From a bacterium (lineage in GTDB: Bacteria; SAR324; XYD2-FULL-50-16), in assembly GCA_024275165.1 (NCBI GenBank), contig JAJRZQ010000021.1, positions 1 to 44,038 of the forward strand: a stretch of DNA of 44,038 nucleotides. Direction: 5' to 3'. The notes under the pieces were generated by a model. The model worked only from the letters and a program-made list of their open reading frames with translations, was not told the origin of the DNA and did no database searches. Within the stretch, counting starts at the first letter, position 1. Every line of letters starts with the position of its first letter. Below are positions 1 to 7,200 of the stretch, in pieces. The translations under genes were made by a program, and so were the position numbers.

Positions 1-442
1 CGACTTCGGATTTTTCGGGCTCAACCGCCAAATCCATCTTTTCCCCCTTGGAGTTGTCAGTTTGCCTCGGCTCTGATTCGCCTTGGGCCCATTTTCTCTT
101 TGACTTGGTTTTTTCCAAGGGTTTTTCCTCCAGGAACTTCTCTTCTTCCACAAAGGCGTACCAGGTGGTGCGGTCCGTCCAATGTTCGCCCAGGTGATCC
201 TTGATCAGTACCCCTTGAGCCACCAGGGAATCCAATATCCGCCGAATCTGCCTTACCGACCAAAAGGGATAGATTTTATGGAAGGCCTCCAAGGTATGAT
301 AGGTCCAGGTTTTCCCCTTTTTTTGGTTGATTCCCGCCTTTTTGTTGTGCCGAATCCAATAAATGAAGTGTTGCAGAACGATCGCCTCGTCGGTGCCGTA
401 TCCGCAGGCGTGATCAAAGTCAAAGGTCAGGGTCATGTTCAT
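1..442 (-). CDS. Replication-type winged-helix protein, partial (runs off window start)
   Basis: An open frame of about 147 codons runs from ATG at 442 to the window edge with no stop, so the C-terminus is missing. The start is preceded by a G-rich stretch (GCTGGGGGGTTGAG) that can act as a ribosome site; a second ATG lies two codons in. The N-terminal half reads as a winged-helix domain of the kind found in phage and integrative-element replication proteins: EAIVLQHFIYWI, then TWTYHTLEAFHKIYPFWS, then RQIRRILDSL with Gly-Val-Leu, then a WTDRTTWYAF strand. The rest is a charged, Lys/Glu-rich linker. This pattern (helix, W[ST]xRxIxR recognition helix, DRTxWY wing) is what I base the call on. 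The exact role (replication initiator, helicase loader or regulator) cannot be decided. It lies downstream of the HTH/zinc-finger gene on the same strand, consistent with a mobile element. Confidence 0.7.
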   Translation of the reverse strand, partial: MNMTLTFDFDHACGYGTDEAIVLQHFIYWIRHNKKAGINQKKGKTWTYHTLEAFHKIYPFWSVRQIRRILDSLVAQGVLIKDHLGEHWTDRTTWYAFVEEEKFLEEKPLEKTKSKRKWAQGESEPRQTDNSKGEKMDLAVEPEKSEV

Positions 443-573
443 CTCAACCCCCCAGCGGCAAAGGGGATGAAGTTTGCTGTCGATTTTTCTTGCCTGTTTG
501 GAAGGATCATGAGATTATTTCTCCATCAATCAGTAGTTGTTTTGTAGCGACGGCAATCGCTGCAAAAGAAATC

Positions 574-599
574 AGCCCGGTTCATCCGGGCTTTTTTTT
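574..599 (+). terminator. Rho-independent terminator pointing rightwards
   Basis: A perfect 7-bp stem (AGCCCGG / CCGGGCT) with a 5-base loop (TTCAT) is followed by eight T residues. The T-run lies on the plus strand, so it ends plus-strand transcripts, yet both neighbouring genes are on the minus strand. It sits in the 229-base gap between them, where I see no other gene. Confidence 0.75.
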
Positions 600-671
600 G
601 TTTAAAACTTGCCTCTCTCTGGTGAGGGAAGCTCCTCTCGCCAGCTTCCCTAAAAAAAATTTTCTTCCTTT

Positions 672-1025
672 TCATTTCTGGTTTCCTGTTACGCTTGTTA
701 CGGATAACCGTAACAATGCTCGTGAACGATAGGCCGCTTGTCGGCAGCGATTGGAACAATATTGCTTATCCAGTCTGCCTGAGAGAGGCGCGCCGCAGGA
801 AAGGCAGACTCTGCCTTGCTTGGCCCGGTCCGTCGATTGCTCGTTCTTGTGGTATTCAAGCCAATCCAGCACTTCTTTTTTTGCGTAATACTCTCTTCCT
901 CCCAAGGGGTAAGCCGGGGGAGTCAATCCTTTTGTTTTCCATCTTTGAAAGGTTCTGGGAGTAATCGAAAGCAAATCCGCCGTTTCTTGCAGCGTCAACA
1001 GGTCGGTTTGGTTCCGCGAATTCAA
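672..1025 (-). CDS. Excisionase-like HTH protein with C-terminal zinc finger
   Basis: Small DNA-binding protein (117 aa). The N-terminus is a MerR/excisionase-type helix-turn-helix: LLTLQETADLLSITPRTFQRW followed by GREYYAKKEVLDWLEYH, the pattern of 'helix-turn-helix domain-containing' Xis/AlpA-like proteins. The C-terminus carries a four-cysteine finger, CLSCGAPLSG...YCSNRCRQAAYRSR, a small zinc-binding motif often found in mobile-element proteins. The frame is open from a TTG at 1043, but I place the start at the TTG at 1025, because a perfect GGAGG lies five bases upstream of it; no ATG is available. It probably regulates or helps excise the element that also carries the winged-helix gene downstream. 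Its partner integrase is not seen in this window. Confidence 0.75.
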   Translation of the reverse strand: MNSRNQTDLLTLQETADLLSITPRTFQRWKTKGLTPPAYPLGGREYYAKKEVLDWLEYHKNEQSTDRAKQGRVCLSCGAPLSGRLDKQYCSNRCRQAAYRSRALLRLSVTSVTGNQK

Positions 1026-1526
1026 GGCACCCTCCGGACACAACTAGACCAAGCAAAAGGTCGCTGAAAAGCGTTTAAAAAAAGCGGAAAATAAATTGGA
1101 GGGAACAGCCCTAAAACCGAACCGGAAGAGGAAATCACGATTTTCATTGCCGACCCCCGAAAAGAGGTTGGGCAAGGTCGCCGCCGAAAACTTAAAGCCC
1201 TAAACGCAAGAAGACCTTAAGAATTCGGCGGTGCAGAAACACCATCACGCTGGTTAGGGGCCGACGCTGCCAAATCCTTAAGGCCTTCTTCCACCATCCT
1301 CAATCGCGACCGGGTTCTTCAGGCCCTATAAAGATTGTTTCTGCAATCTTTTAATCACATCGGGTGGTGAAATCCGCCATAAGAGACGAATTGCTGGGAT
1401 AGATATTGCATTGCCCACACCACCTGTCAAGAGAATGACAAGTTTGTTAATCATTCCTAATTGTTTTTGAAGGCTGGAAAAATTAACTCCAACCACTTGA
1501 AAACAATTAGGTTTTTTATTTTTAAC
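1026..1526. other. Gene-free stretch between the element genes and tRNA-Leu
   Basis: No frame here has a credible start, ribosome site and composition. Two overlapping plus-strand frames around 1050-1220 read as short Lys/Arg/Glu-rich peptides without start codons and could be a decayed gene. The stretch next to the tRNA (about 1330-1526) is AT-rich. An integrase would be expected near a tRNA attachment site; none is intact. Confidence 0.5.
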
Positions 1527-1611
1527 TGGTGCGAGAGGGGAGACTCGAACTCCCACATCCGAAGACACTAGAACCTGAATCTAGCGCGTCTACCAATTCC
1601 GCCACTCTCGC
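1527..1611 (-). tRNA. tRNA-Leu (anticodon CAG), CCA encoded
   Basis: The minus strand folds as a class II tRNA. The acceptor pairs GCGAGAG with CTCTCGC and is followed by A and an encoded CCA (1527-1529). The anticodon arm is CTAGA-TTCAGGT-TCTAG, giving anticodon CAG. A long variable arm (GTCTTCGGAT) and a GGGAGTTCGAGTCTCCC T-arm follow. The long variable arm plus CAG anticodon identify tRNA-Leu reading CUG. Its 3' end faces the mobile-element-like genes at 1-1025. Confidence 0.95.
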
Positions 1612-1770
1612 GCTCTTTTGCCCGAAGGCCCAGAACATCTAAAAAGGCTAGCGGGGGGGCTCTTTTTTGTAAAGGGAATTTTGTTTTCTGCCCAGAGGGT
1701 TTTTTTTGCGTGCCTTGGCCGAGGCCCAAAGCTTGATCCTAGCCCTGGCGTGGGATCGGAGCCCTGAGAC

Positions 1771-2955
1771 TCACACTAAGGAGAGCAAGGCGGCAATCAA
1801 CTTTTCCGGGTCAATCTGCTGGGTGTCTGGTGAAACGAGATCTAAGTCGAGCACCTGGATGCCGTGACGCTCTAAGCGCGGCAAGTCTTGAAGTCCCGCA
1901 TACTGCCCTTGGGACAAATCCAGCAACAGATAGTTGAGAAAAGGGTTGCCGGGGGCTTTGGCGCTGGAGTTTTGCGCTAAAATATCCAAGAGCTTTTCAA
2001 CCAAATGAGGTAAGTCATAACCTAATTGCTCGGGGTCATGGCCTAAATTGGGCACATAGACCTTTGGAGCCGGGTTTTTGGCAATGGCATCGGCCACCCC
2101 TTGGATTAAAAAATTAGCGCATAAACTGGAGAAAAAGCTCCCCATCGGATAGACGATCAATTCGGCCTGCTGGATGAATTCGCCTACCTTGGTCTTGAGT
2201 TTGGGGCGTTTGACCTGTTCTTTTTCATTGACCAACTCCAAGTGACGAATGGGGCTGGAAAGTCGCGGTTGTTCTTTCCCCGTCAGGTTGTGTTGCCCCA
2301 CCACCACCGCGCCGTCTTGCAAGGTCGCGCGCAATTGCAAATCAGAGGAACTGGTCGGGCGAACGATCCCTCTTGTTTCCACCAAGCGACTTAAAAGATA
2401 AAGCACCGGGTCAATTTGGCGGCGGTTGTTGAGGTAGCCCCCGACTAAGATCAGGTTGCCCAGGCTGGCCCCGGCCAACTGAAAGCTGTCGGGCATGGCC
2501 TGTTGAAAGTAGCCTAAGTGATTGCGAATGATTTTTCGTAAAGGGTCGGGTACGGCGCGCATCAAGGGGTGCCTCCCTTGAACCAAGCTGTCCAGCTCCG
2601 CCTTTAAATATTGTGGGTCGCTGTTGGGCCTGAAGCGGGTCGCAAAGAGTTGAAAGACCTCTTGATTGCCCTGTAGGGATTGATCCGCCAGACTCAGCAA
2701 GCGGTGTCGGAGGTCCCCCACAGCGAGCATGTTAAAATGTTTGCGAATTTCTGCGCTACTCCCACCCGAATCAAAGGGGGTACAGAGGTGAACGCTGTTA
2801 TGCGTATAGGCGATGAGGTTTTTGGAGAATTCGGCAAGCGCAGAGCCTCCTGTAAAAAAAAGGATGCGCGGGCCGAAGGAGGGTAAGCGGCGGCAACGCT
2901 CGACCTTGTAAGAGTCGGGCACCTGTAGGGCCTTGTTCAAGGTAACTAGAGGCAT
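1771..2955 (-). CDS. CofD-like protein of the GAK system
   Basis: Member of the CofD/YvcK fold (394 aa). CofD transfers 2-phospholactate to a deazaflavin; YvcK relatives bind nucleotide sugars. Visible family motifs are the glycine-rich first strand FFTGGSALAEF (about 33-43), DSGGSSAEIRKHF (about 62-74), GDLRHRLLSLAD (about 80-91), a central LAGASLGNLILVG (about 160-172), and YPMGSFFSSL (about 269-278), matching the GPGS/xTS segment of YvcK. The substrate of GAK CofD-like proteins is unknown to me. This is the last gene of the minus-strand GAK operon, 18 bases after the second amphi-Trp gene. The start at 2955 is the only ATG ahead of the first strand. It ends in TGA; no clear terminator follows before the tRNA. 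It is unlikely to be coenzyme F420 CofD, since no other F420 gene is nearby. Confidence 0.85.
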   Translation of the reverse strand: MPLVTLNKALQVPDSYKVERCRRLPSFGPRILFFTGGSALAEFSKNLIAYTHNSVHLCTPFDSGGSSAEIRKHFNMLAVGDLRHRLLSLADQSLQGNQEVFQLFATRFRPNSDPQYLKAELDSLVQGRHPLMRAVPDPLRKIIRNHLGYFQQAMPDSFQLAGASLGNLILVGGYLNNRRQIDPVLYLLSRLVETRGIVRPTSSSDLQLRATLQDGAVVVGQHNLTGKEQPRLSSPIRHLELVNEKEQVKRPKLKTKVGEFIQQAELIVYPMGSFFSSLCANFLIQGVADAIAKNPAPKVYVPNLGHDPEQLGYDLPHLVEKLLDILAQNSSAKAPGNPFLNYLLLDLSQGQYAGLQDLPRLERHGIQVLDLDLVSPDTQQIDPEKLIAALLSLV

Positions 2956-2973
2956 TTTTTTTCCGCCAAAAGC

Positions 2974-3291
2974 TTACTTAGCTGCCATCTCAGCTTTTTT
3001 TGCGGCTGTCGCGGAAGCGGCAAGCTGCTTGCTGCTGATCTTGAGGCTCGGCTCGGGTAGGCTGGTCTCTTCAATCGCCCAAGAGAACTTTAAGGCCAGC
3101 TTGCTCTTTTCTTTTTTCGCGGTGGCATCGAGTTCTAAGGTGATTAAAGCGGTGGGCTCGAGCAGTACCGTATCGTCACCGTATTCTAAGTTCAATCGGC
3201 CTGTTTTTAAGCCCTTGGCCAATTCTTCTAAATAATGAGCTACATCTTCACGCTTCATTAAAGACTTCGATTCTATGGATTGCTTTGCCAT
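2974..3291 (-). CDS. Amphi-Trp domain protein of the GAK system (copy 2)
   Basis: Small protein of 105 aa. The start at 3291 is chosen because AAGGAG lies five bases upstream; the open frame extends further but without support. It overlaps the 3' end of the HprK-related kinase gene by about 19 bases, so translation is probably coupled. Residues about 10-70 form the amphi-Trp domain: a helix with YLEELAKGLKTGRLNL, then a strand with LLEPTALITLELDA, then LALKFSWAIEE, whose Trp ends a strand of alternating hydrophobic residues. The tail is rich in Ala, Lys and Ser. It shares this architecture with the gene at 6935-7198. Amphi-Trp proteins have no known activity; small size and pairing with kinases and an ATP-grasp enzyme suggest a carrier or substrate (inference). 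Confidence 0.8.
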   Translation of the reverse strand: MAKQSIESKSLMKREDVAHYLEELAKGLKTGRLNLEYGDDTVLLEPTALITLELDATAKKEKSKLALKFSWAIEETSLPEPSLKISSKQLAASATAAKKAEMAAK

Positions 3292-4409
3292 ACAGGCTCC
3301 TTGGTTTGACTTCGTGATTGAGATGACCCCGTACCGCACAACCGAGAGATAAACCGCTCCGCCTTTTTAAAATCCACAGATCCCGTAATTTCATAGACGG
3401 TTACGCGGTCTAAGTGGTGGAGGTAGTCTTCTACCGGTTGCAGGTAGTGAGGTGAGAATTCCCCAGGTTGATAAAAGAGCCCAGGCTCTTTCATAAACGC
3501 GCGGAGAAGGTCTTGACGGGTTTCCAGCGAGACGGGATGAATCTCGGTGGGCCCTGCTTGATGTTGCCAGTTCAAGATAAAAAGATAGTCCATGGGGCTT
3601 TCTAAAATAAAATGACCGGGCCGGAAACATTGGTGTAAAAATACATCAAATTTTTGTTCGTGCTGCCATAAGACATTTCTCGGTAAGCGAGAGAAATAAC
3701 TGATCTCTTCCATGCTTAAAATAGCGAGTAGGTCTTTATTGTTTAAGGCGGTGCCGGGGTTGATGCGGGGTAACTTCGGAACGCCTCGCATCCAGGTCTG
3801 GTTTTCCACCTTATTGCTTAAAAGCCGGTCATTGCTGACAAAATCAGCCCCCTTACTCATCAAGTGCAGGGCTAGGGTTGACTTGCCCATTCCGGAAAAA
3901 CCGGCAATGGCGACCCCCTTCCCCTGGAAACGAACCGCGGAGGAATGACCCAAAACCCCGCCTTGAGAAAGGTAATACTCAATATAGCGATTATTGATGA
4001 AGTTGATGACTTGGCTTTCGTTTTCTAAACATTGCCCAAAAGCAAGGTTGATGGTTCCCCCACCAAATAGGAGAGAGAGCCCGGTGAGGCGTTTGCGTAC
4101 CACCCTGCCCCCCTCGAGGTCGCAATATTCTTCTTTAATTTTGCTTTTGTTGGGAGAGGGTTCCCGCAGGCGAAAGGGGATGTCTAAATCCAGATTGTCG
4201 GCTTGATACAGGGTTAGGGTGATGTCTTTTTGGGTTGCGCTGCCCAAAAAGGGACGATAGTAAAAGCGCAACTTACTGATCAGCCGTTTGGAGTTGGAAA
4301 GCACCCGCACCCTGCATTCACCAAAACGCAGGTCTAGATAATGTTCGGTTTGCGTGCCCGCTAGCAGGGCAGTGTACAATCGCTCTAAACTGGGAATTTG
4401 CTTTTTCAT
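3273..4409 (-). CDS. HprK-related kinase (type B, GAK system)
   Basis: 378 aa. The C-terminal half resembles the kinase domain of HPr kinase/phosphorylase: a conserved His in GHSSAVRF (about 154-161), a P-loop GFSGMGKST (about 170-178) and the downstream GADFVSNDRLL (about 187-197), where HprK carries its acidic residues. The N-terminal 150 residues are not a recognisable HprK N-domain. HprK proper phosphorylates a serine of HPr; no HPr or PTS gene is present, so this enzyme has another, unknown substrate. The gene begins one base after the stop of the ATP-grasp gene and overlaps the following amphi-Trp gene, placing it firmly in the operon. TIGRFAM's 'HprK-related kinase B' in GAK loci is the best match from memory; I could not run the model. 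Confidence 0.85.
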   Translation of the reverse strand: MKKQIPSLERLYTALLAGTQTEHYLDLRFGECRVRVLSNSKRLISKLRFYYRPFLGSATQKDITLTLYQADNLDLDIPFRLREPSPNKSKIKEEYCDLEGGRVVRKRLTGLSLLFGGGTINLAFGQCLENESQVINFINNRYIEYYLSQGGVLGHSSAVRFQGKGVAIAGFSGMGKSTLALHLMSKGADFVSNDRLLSNKVENQTWMRGVPKLPRINPGTALNNKDLLAILSMEEISYFSRLPRNVLWQHEQKFDVFLHQCFRPGHFILESPMDYLFILNWQHQAGPTEIHPVSLETRQDLLRAFMKEPGLFYQPGEFSPHYLQPVEDYLHHLDRVTVYEITGSVDFKKAERFISRLCGTGSSQSRSQTKEPVWQSNP

Positions 4410-4410
4410 G

Positions 4411-5295
4411 TTAATTTTGGTTGAGTTGTTGAATTACATGACGAGCATAGAGACGCGCCGCGTTGATGTGGTTGGCGTCCTTTAAGCCCTTAAAACCACC
4501 AAAGGCGCTTACCTCATAGATCATGGGGCCCTCTGCGGTTTCCACCAAGTCAACGCAGGTGAAGTCTAAATCAAAGGGGGAAATAGCCCTTTGGGCTAGG
4601 TCGATATATTCTTGGGGTGGGTCAAAGGCTTGGTAGGAGCCTCCATAAAAGGTTGAGGTCGTCCAGGAGGAGTTGTTTTTTCGCCTGGCATAGGTTCCTA
4701 AATATTGTCCGCCTAAAAAGGAGATCCCGAGGTCTTGCTTGGCGGAGTCCACAAATTTTTGCAAATAGAGGATGGGGTTGTTTTGTTGGTAGGCCAAGAT
4801 GTCACTCAAGTTTGTATTTTTTGCCTCCATCACTTCCATTCCCCTTGCCTTAGAGGTATACAGAGGTTTAAAAACCGCCTTGCTGAATTTTTTCAGCTCC
4901 TCATAGGCCTCTTCCGCGGACTCGGTAATCAGGGTCGCGGGCATGGGGATGTTTAATTTAGCTAAGGTAACCGTGCAGCTTAAACGGTCGATCAACTGTC
5001 CTAGGGCATGGGTGGAAGAGAAGATGCGAACTCCTTGATCCTCTAAGAGTTTTAATATACTCAAGCGTTGATTCATCTCGGGGCTGTATTGATTCCCCAA
5101 TTTTTTCACCACCAGGGCGTGGAACTCGGTCAAGTCGACCTTGCCGCAAAAGACGCGCCGCTCGGATATATCTAGGCGAAGTTGATGCACGCTAAAGAGG
5201 TGCCGTTCTCCGGTCATTTTTTCCAACTCTTCTGCCAGAATTTCACTGGACCACTTTCCCGGTAGTCCCAAAACGCCAATTTTCAACATATTCAT
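4411..5295 (-). CDS. RimK-like ATP-grasp enzyme, GAK system
   Basis: 294 aa, ATP-grasp superfamily: enzymes that form an acyl-phosphate and ligate an amine or thiol, as RimK does with glutamate. Visible features are an N-terminal Rossmann-like strand (KIGVLGLPGKWSS), a linker into the central domain (LAKLNIPMPATLIT, about 111-124), the nucleotide-binding lysine in KAVFKPLYTSKARGMEV (K143), an RRKNNSSW loop (about 204-211) and the metal-binding acidic strands CVDLVETAEGPMIYEVSAF (D249, E261). The start ATG follows the stop of the PhoU fusion directly (TAA-ATG), with another ATG two codons later, so translation is likely coupled. Substrates are unknown; the amphi-Trp proteins are candidates, which is inference. 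Confidence 0.87.
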   Translation of the reverse strand: MNMLKIGVLGLPGKWSSEILAEELEKMTGERHLFSVHQLRLDISERRVFCGKVDLTEFHALVVKKLGNQYSPEMNQRLSILKLLEDQGVRIFSSTHALGQLIDRLSCTVTLAKLNIPMPATLITESAEEAYEELKKFSKAVFKPLYTSKARGMEVMEAKNTNLSDILAYQQNNPILYLQKFVDSAKQDLGISFLGGQYLGTYARRKNNSSWTTSTFYGGSYQAFDPPQEYIDLAQRAISPFDLDFTCVDLVETAEGPMIYEVSAFGGFKGLKDANHINAARLYARHVIQQLNQN

Positions 5296-6951
5296 TTAAT
5301 AAATAAAGGTTTCATCAGGGATGACAAATTCATCTAATTCGCCTCGTTGCCATAGCTCTAGCCGATCAATCAGGTAATTGGCCCGCCAAAACATGCTGTA
5401 GGCCAAACCGCTTTGAAACTCAAAACGAGTCGAGGTGATCAGGTTGCGGATCAGACCTAAGGCGAGTCGTACTTCGAAATCCGGGTCTTGGTTTTCTTGG
5501 GCAAACTTCCGAGTAAAGCTCAGCATCTCACCGATACATTCTTGAATTCGCAGCCGGGTGGTGCGATCAAAAACCTTTTGGCGAAAACCAGAGACGAGGA
5601 ACACGGTTACATCTTGCACATAATCCCCAGGTTCGCTGCGATGCACATCAATAAATTGAATCTTGTTGGATTCACTGAGATGGAAGATATTATCTAAGTT
5701 GAAATCACCATGGACCCAGACCTGAAAGGGTAATTTTAATTTTGCCTCCAACTTGCGCAAGCGTTCTAGTTTCTCGCCGATGCTGGCTAATTGAAGGTCT
5801 CCGATTTGCTTGGCCGATTCTTCAAAGTAGGGGTGAGCCCGAAACACATCGGGCACCCGTTGCAGCAATTGCTCAATTAAGCGACTGGAGCGCTTTGTCG
5901 GTTCTTTGGTTTTAGTCCAAATATATTGCAGCGTTTCTAAGAGTCGCCGCAAGGCTAAGCGAAAGGCTAGGCCGTCTTTGTGGTGCAGCTTTTGTTGCAG
6001 CGTTCTCCCGGTAATAAACTCGGTCATCAAGCTGGCATGGTCTTTATCTGACTGAAACTCTAAAACTTTAGGCGTAATTCCAGGCATGATGCCGTGCCAA
6101 TGCTCAATTTTGTTTTTTTCCGCCTCGATTTTTTTTCGTTTCCCTTCTTTAAAAACGAAGTTCATGGGCAAGCCGTCTCCACCTTTAGTGCGCGCCAAAC
6201 CAATGCGGCAGCCCGAGCGGGTACCCAAAAACCCTTCTAATTCCAATTGATTGAATTTACCGGCGTCTAACTTATCCAGGCCTTTTTTCAAGCGGTTAAA
6301 CTGCTCGTACTTTAAACGATCACCGACAATAGAAAACAAAATCGCTTCCCCAATGTTGAGCAGGCAATCCCCAATCCGCTCTAGGTAGCGTAAAATAAAG
6401 CTGGCGGTTAAGTGGTTTTCCACTTCCTTGCCATTGCGCAAGGCTTCTAAAATATCGTTAAAATTGCGGATATATTCTTGATCTAGCGTTTCTTCGGCTT
6501 TGCAGATTTTCATCGCTTGATCTGAGTTTCGATTAAACAAGGCCTTACTGATTCGTTGCAGGCTGTCATGAATCAGCTTAAAGCTTTTATGATAATGCCA
6601 GCCGTGCATAAAAGCGGGGTTTTTTAAATAAACGGTCTGACGGGCAATATTGACCGTGTGGTCGCCAATGCGCTCTAAATTCCCCGCGATAATGCCTACC
6701 GCGCGGATCAGATTGGTTTGCCGTTTTTTTAAGCTTGCTTCTTGATACATCAGGTTAAAGCAATTGTTTCCCAGGTAGAGTTTTAAGCTATCCACATAGT
6801 CGTCTCGATCTACGATGGATTCGCGTAGCGTTGTTTCTCCCCGATCTAAGAGTTCCAAGGCCTGTTCCACCTGGCGGGTGACTTCCACTACCAATGCTCG
6901 TAGGCCGTCTTCTAAAAGGGAGGTGGAATAGGGTTTAGTCTTCATCCTCAT
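5296..6951 (-). CDS. PhoU domain fused to an aminoglycoside-phosphotransferase-like kinase
   Basis: About 551 aa with two domains. Residues 1-210 form a PhoU-type helical bundle with its two metal-binding signatures, LERIGDHTVNIARQ (about 93) and YLERIGDCLLNIGE (about 190). After a linker, residues about 250-551 resemble APH/choline-kinase phosphotransferases: TEFITGRTLQQKL, the catalytic VHGDFNLDNIFHL (about 413-425) and the metal-binding FIDVHRSEPGDYVQDV (about 433-448). All catalytic residues of the APH signature (HxDxxxxN and the later Asp) are present, so the kinase is probably active. Start choice is uncertain: an upstream TTG at 6966, ATG at 6951 and ATG at 6945 are all in frame, and none has ideal spacing to a ribosome site. 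It overlaps the amphi-Trp gene by about 17 bases. There is no phosphate transporter nearby, so classical Pho control is unlikely. Confidence 0.85.
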   Translation of the reverse strand: MRMKTKPYSTSLLEDGLRALVVEVTRQVEQALELLDRGETTLRESIVDRDDYVDSLKLYLGNNCFNLMYQEASLKKRQTNLIRAVGIIAGNLERIGDHTVNIARQTVYLKNPAFMHGWHYHKSFKLIHDSLQRISKALFNRNSDQAMKICKAEETLDQEYIRNFNDILEALRNGKEVENHLTASFILRYLERIGDCLLNIGEAILFSIVGDRLKYEQFNRLKKGLDKLDAGKFNQLELEGFLGTRSGCRIGLARTKGGDGLPMNFVFKEGKRKKIEAEKNKIEHWHGIMPGITPKVLEFQSDKDHASLMTEFITGRTLQQKLHHKDGLAFRLALRRLLETLQYIWTKTKEPTKRSSRLIEQLLQRVPDVFRAHPYFEESAKQIGDLQLASIGEKLERLRKLEAKLKLPFQVWVHGDFNLDNIFHLSESNKIQFIDVHRSEPGDYVQDVTVFLVSGFRQKVFDRTTRLRIQECIGEMLSFTRKFAQENQDPDFEVRLALGLIRNLITSTRFEFQSGLAYSMFWRANYLIDRLELWQRGELDEFVIPDETFIY

Positions 6952-7198
6952 CGCAACTAATGGCAACCTTGCCGCTTTCTTTCCAGGATAATTTTAAATG
7001 CAGTCGGCTTCCCTTGCTTTTTGCTTTGGCGGTGAGTTCCAACTTGATCAAGCCCTTGGGGTCTAAAATGATTTTTTCCCCATTGCTGGCTAGGGTCAGT
7101 TGTCCTTGGCGAAAGCCTTTGGTCAGGGTCTCTAAATATTGCACAATGGTTTGTTGATCCACCATGGAGGTAAAATCAAACTCTTGAGCCTTAGACAT
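6935..7198 (-). CDS. Amphi-Trp domain protein of the GAK system (copy 1)
   Basis: 87 aa, almost entirely one amphi-Trp domain: IVQYLETLTKGFRQGQLTL, a turn, IILDPKGLIKLELTAKAK, then RLHLKLSWKES and an acidic tail ending DEDED. The pattern YLExLxKGxxxGxLxL...LxPxxLIxLELxAxAK...LxLKxSW is shared with the protein at 2974-3291. The start at 7198 has AGGAG seven bases upstream; that sequence lies within the last codons of the preceding PHP-like gene. The 3' end overlaps the PhoU fusion. Role unknown; probably a substrate, carrier or assembly partner of the GAK enzymes. Confidence 0.8.
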   Translation of the reverse strand: MSKAQEFDFTSMVDQQTIVQYLETLTKGFRQGQLTLASNGEKIILDPKGLIKLELTAKAKSKGSRLHLKLSWKESGKVAISCDEDED

Positions 7199-7200
7199 GT

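Noticed and set aside
1048-1220. Plus-strand Lys/Arg-rich frames
   Set aside because: No start codon, no ribosome site and two overlapping frames look alike in composition; noted only as possible gene debris.
1326-1568. Minus-strand 80-codon frame
   Set aside because: It starts inside tRNA-Leu and has no ribosome site or recognisable domain.
1771-2955. Coenzyme F420 biosynthesis (true CofD)
   Set aside because: No other F420 gene is nearby and the neighbours match the GAK set.
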